Assembly: GCA_013044065.1 (NCBI GenBank)
Contig: JABEVA010000366.1
Location: 1 to 7,553, forward strand
Reading direction: 5' to 3'
Origin: Phycisphaerae bacterium
GTDB taxonomy: Bacteria; Planctomycetota; Phycisphaerae; WQYP01
Length of the DNA: 7,553 bases
This document shows, piece by piece, positions 6,301 through 7,553 of the stretch. A model generated the notes under the pieces. The model saw only the letters and a list, made by a program, of their open reading frames with translations, searched no databases and had not been told where the DNA came from. A program made the translations under genes and the position numbers. Position 1 is the first letter of the stretch. The number at the start of each line of letters is the position of its first letter.

Positions 6301-7519
6301 CATGGTAAAGCGCGCCGCCGAGCAGAATATATTCCAGCACCATGGAACGTGCCAATCGGTTGCCGGTGTGGGCATCGTAGCGGAAATTCTTGTCCACCAC
6401 CGTGGCATAGATGGCGATGACCCGGCGATAATCGTCCACCGCCGCTCCATACAGGCCGAAAGCGATCTTCACGGCCGCCCGATGATTGTACCGCGAGGCG
6501 AAATCCAGACCCACATTCAACGGCAGGTAGAGCGCCCGTGCCGTCTGATTGGGGTACCATTCACCCGTCAAGGCCAGATTTGTCTCCGGCATCAATGGAT
6601 ACATTTCGGTCAGGTGAACCGCCATCGCCATGTCCTGTGCGGTGGGATCCAGAATTAAAATATTCTTTGCGGCTGCCCACGCACGGCGAAAATGCCTGAG
6701 AGCCAACGCCGCTTTGACGTGTTCAAGATAAAAACGCAAGGCATAGCTTGCGAAATATCGCCGCCGACTCTCGGATATTGGCATGTCCCTTTGCACCATG
6801 CCCAGATGATGGATCCAGTGATAAAGAATCTGCTCCTGCCGGGCAAAGACTTCCCAAGCCCGCTGATTTTTTACCAACGGCCGCGCGGCCGCCGCCCGCA
6901 GTTCTGGATCCCGTATACCACGCGCGACGAACGCCCATTGCCATACCCGCGCCAGCGGCGAGACTTTTCTGCGATGGCCCCGAGGCGGCATGCTGGAAAG
7001 TTTTTTCAAAAGTTGAGAATCCGTCTGTAGCTCCTGCCTGGCATTGGCCTTGAGCGGTGCGCCGGGCAGCAGGGCCGCAAGTTGGCGCAGTTGGCCCAGC
7101 AGCAGCTTCGCCTGGTGGTGCGCCGCGGCGGCCAGTCGGGTTATTTCACGGCGCACCTGATCGGCGGTTGCGGCGTCGGGTTGGGTCGCCAGGAAGGCCC
7201 GCAGCCATGCAATAGCCTGCCACTGATGGCCCGCACGATGACTCTCGGATAATCCCATGTACAGTAGCACATCGGGACGTTCGGGTGCGATGCGATAAGC
7301 CTGAAGGAAGTAATGTTCCGCGGCCTGCCAATGTTTGGCCGCGGCGCTGGTTCTTCCCGCAGCCAGCACCTGTGCAAAGCGGGAACTCTGGCCCCGCGAT
7401 GGCGTTAGCCACGGATTGGTATCCGCATGCACCAAGCGGCCGGTGCTTAGCACCACAGCCGCGAGAGCCAAGGTCGCCGCAAAAGAATAACTCTTATAGT
7501 TTCCCTTGGTGCTCAACAT
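3308..7519 (-). CDS. Giant exported TPR/Sel1-like repeat protein
   Basis: The product is 1403 residues, long for the family. The ATG at 7519 has GGAG 8 nt upstream. Residues 1-32 form a signal peptide (hydrophobic core about 13-25, cleavage after LVHA), so it probably acts in the periplasm or outside the cell. A TPR-like helix pair lies at about 50-115. Residues 120-390 are helical with no family I recognise. Further TPR motifs lie at about 397-430 and 464-600 (for example ALADCSRVIALDPKN). From residue 603 to the end there are about 21 Sel1-like repeats of roughly 36 residues, typified by AxxWFRKAAAAGSxxAMxxLGxxYxxGxGV, closed by a capping helix (1390-1403). Sel1 repeats are alpha/alpha solenoids that hold protein complexes together; no catalytic motif is seen, so a scaffold role is inferred. 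Two repeats are shortened (from residues 1029 and 1206) and a few are lengthened. There is no PEP-CTERM tail. Partner proteins are unknown. Confidence 0.92.
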   Translation of the reverse strand: MLSTKGNYKSYSFAATLALAAVVLSTGRLVHADTNPWLTPSRGQSSRFAQVLAAGRTSAAAKHWQAAEHYFLQAYRIAPERPDVLLYMGLSESHRAGHQWQAIAWLRAFLATQPDAATADQVRREITRLAAAAHHQAKLLLGQLRQLAALLPGAPLKANARQELQTDSQLLKKLSSMPPRGHRRKVSPLARVWQWAFVARGIRDPELRAAAARPLVKNQRAWEVFARQEQILYHWIHHLGMVQRDMPISESRRRYFASYALRFYLEHVKAALALRHFRRAWAAAKNILILDPTAQDMAMAVHLTEMYPLMPETNLALTGEWYPNQTARALYLPLNVGLDFASRYNHRAAVKIAFGLYGAAVDDYRRVIAIYATVVDKNFRYDAHTGNRLARSMVLEYILLGGALYHGQQYAKARTAYARALMLAPTNSVALAGLHKIKTRLALRESLAAETRFIHQRIDLPRNYARRANLRERVGDVAGALADCSRVIALDPKNISVRQMRMNLEAELGKNQAAIADGTALLNMNYPDPLRVYRTRAQCLRRLGNWPKANADYTAIIHIAPWEISARIGRMEAEVHTHDYGAATGDALAIIAYRAPATEYRQAVRVLHAAALAGSRKAMTALGRLYAWGKVSLPDYLQFRGTPLFGAAPTRPGSVAMDPVKAIKWFKKAAAAGSGDAMAAMGGIYFEGLGIGGGQHYRAAMQWFRRAAAAGCGDAMAAIGWLYADGFGVPRNDQTAMRWFRRGVATGSGRAMLAAGWFREHGRAGRIHDKKALHWYKKAYAVGCADAADCIGNLYQRGKGVRKNASTAVLWFRRAAAAGSASGYQDLGLAYQNGTGVRKSSAKAMEYLTMSGATNYVDGCFKIACDYFAGDDLKKRDYAKAAEWFRIAARFGDPRAMNDIGTLYHFGQGLPQDDMKAVAWYRKAARAGDLNAMDNLALAFRRAHGVPLDYRRAMFWWKMAAHLGSKEAAAWIGNMYFDGHAQAFTYTPNYHGALRWWKQAAKQGSRQAMQNLSLLYWNGWGVTASHFMAEKWRSRTGDVRAMYKLGNYYQLGRGTAKNPAKAVACFRQAADSGSPDAMNLLAVDYMAGYGIVKNNTHALKWFAKAAAAGSTDAMCWLGQIYEQGKIVPRNFALAMDWYRKAMRAGSPTACCSLGVMYAWGEGVSSDYRTAVEYWRKGAAKGSKTCMGWMAHCYEYGLGVAKDPTKATLWQARAGDTGSENNIGYDYYVGKGLPQNYKLAVHWFRKAAYAGDANAMNNMGYCYLRGNGVSAWDYKAIEWFSEAAKKGNRNAMLNMGELYGQAKIDGVAIAYSKIDITKALVWYRKAAALGSANAAIDIAVIYLKGDGVMEDDPQAVRWFRKAATEGSVNAMNWLVWCYQNGRGVPQDHNKAMKWQRKAQATAAK

Positions 7520-7542
7520 GATGATGGCTCCGGCAAGCTCAA

Positions 7543-7553
7543 GAAATCTATAC
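7543..7553 (-). promoter_or_regulatory. Possible third copy of the shared upstream element, cut by the window edge
   Basis: The minus-strand ATAGATTTC (7543-7551) is identical to the gene-proximal end of the element copies at 355-363 and 2542-2550. It lies 23 nt before the Sel1 protein start, compared with 18 and 20 nt in the other two copies. Only 11 bases are visible and the two beyond the match are not informative, so this is a pointer to what may lie just outside the window. Confidence 0.3.

Noticed and set aside
5198..6658. 486-codon open frame on the plus strand
   Set aside because: It lies wholly inside the Sel1/TPR gene on the opposite strand. Composition is unlike a real protein, no domain is recognisable, and the openness is explained by the GC-rich codon use and repeat structure of the true gene.

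Overview
The window looks like a chromosomal segment of a moderately GC-rich, Gram-negative-type bacterium with an elaborate secretome. Two proteins carry C-terminal PEP-CTERM (exosortase) sorting tails, one of them a LamG-like protein. With them sit a YD-repeat protein and a very large secreted Sel1/TPR-repeat protein. This mix is typical of Planctomycetota (for example Phycisphaerae) and also occurs in Verrucomicrobiota; the phylum is an inference. No exosortase, rRNA, tRNA, transposase or CRISPR array is visible.

All four supported genes are on the minus strand, so the window reads right to left. (1) 7519-3308: a 1403-residue exported protein with a signal peptide, an alpha-helical/TPR N-terminal part and about 21 Sel1-like repeats. 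(2) 3307-2522: 786 bases without a convincing gene. This gap holds a near-perfect 22-bp dyad (2923-2944), a strong sigma70-type promoter pointing left (perfect TTGACA, 17-bp spacer, TATATT) and a predicted leader of about 270 nt. (3) 2521-1592: a LamG-like PEP-CTERM protein. (4) 1429-488: a second PEP-CTERM protein of no recognised family. (5) 336-1: the start of a YD-repeat (RHS-like) exported protein that continues past the left edge.

The most interesting non-coding signal is an 83-84 bp element, about 94% identical between its two copies, lying just upstream of the start codons of the YD-repeat gene (355-437) and the LamG gene (2542-2625). Each copy can form the same two hairpins, and all differences between copies lie outside the stems. 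The last bases of the window, upstream of the Sel1 gene, match the gene-proximal end of this element (9 of 9 bases), so a third copy may begin there. The element therefore looks like a shared 5' leader or promoter module in front of otherwise unrelated exported proteins, which would make them a co-regulated surface or secretome group.

Every protein in the window appears to be exported: four N-terminal signal sequences, two of them paired with PEP-CTERM tails. No enzyme or catalytic motif was recognised. The likely common theme is surface or extracellular-matrix architecture (repeat scaffolds and a lectin-like fold), not a metabolic pathway.
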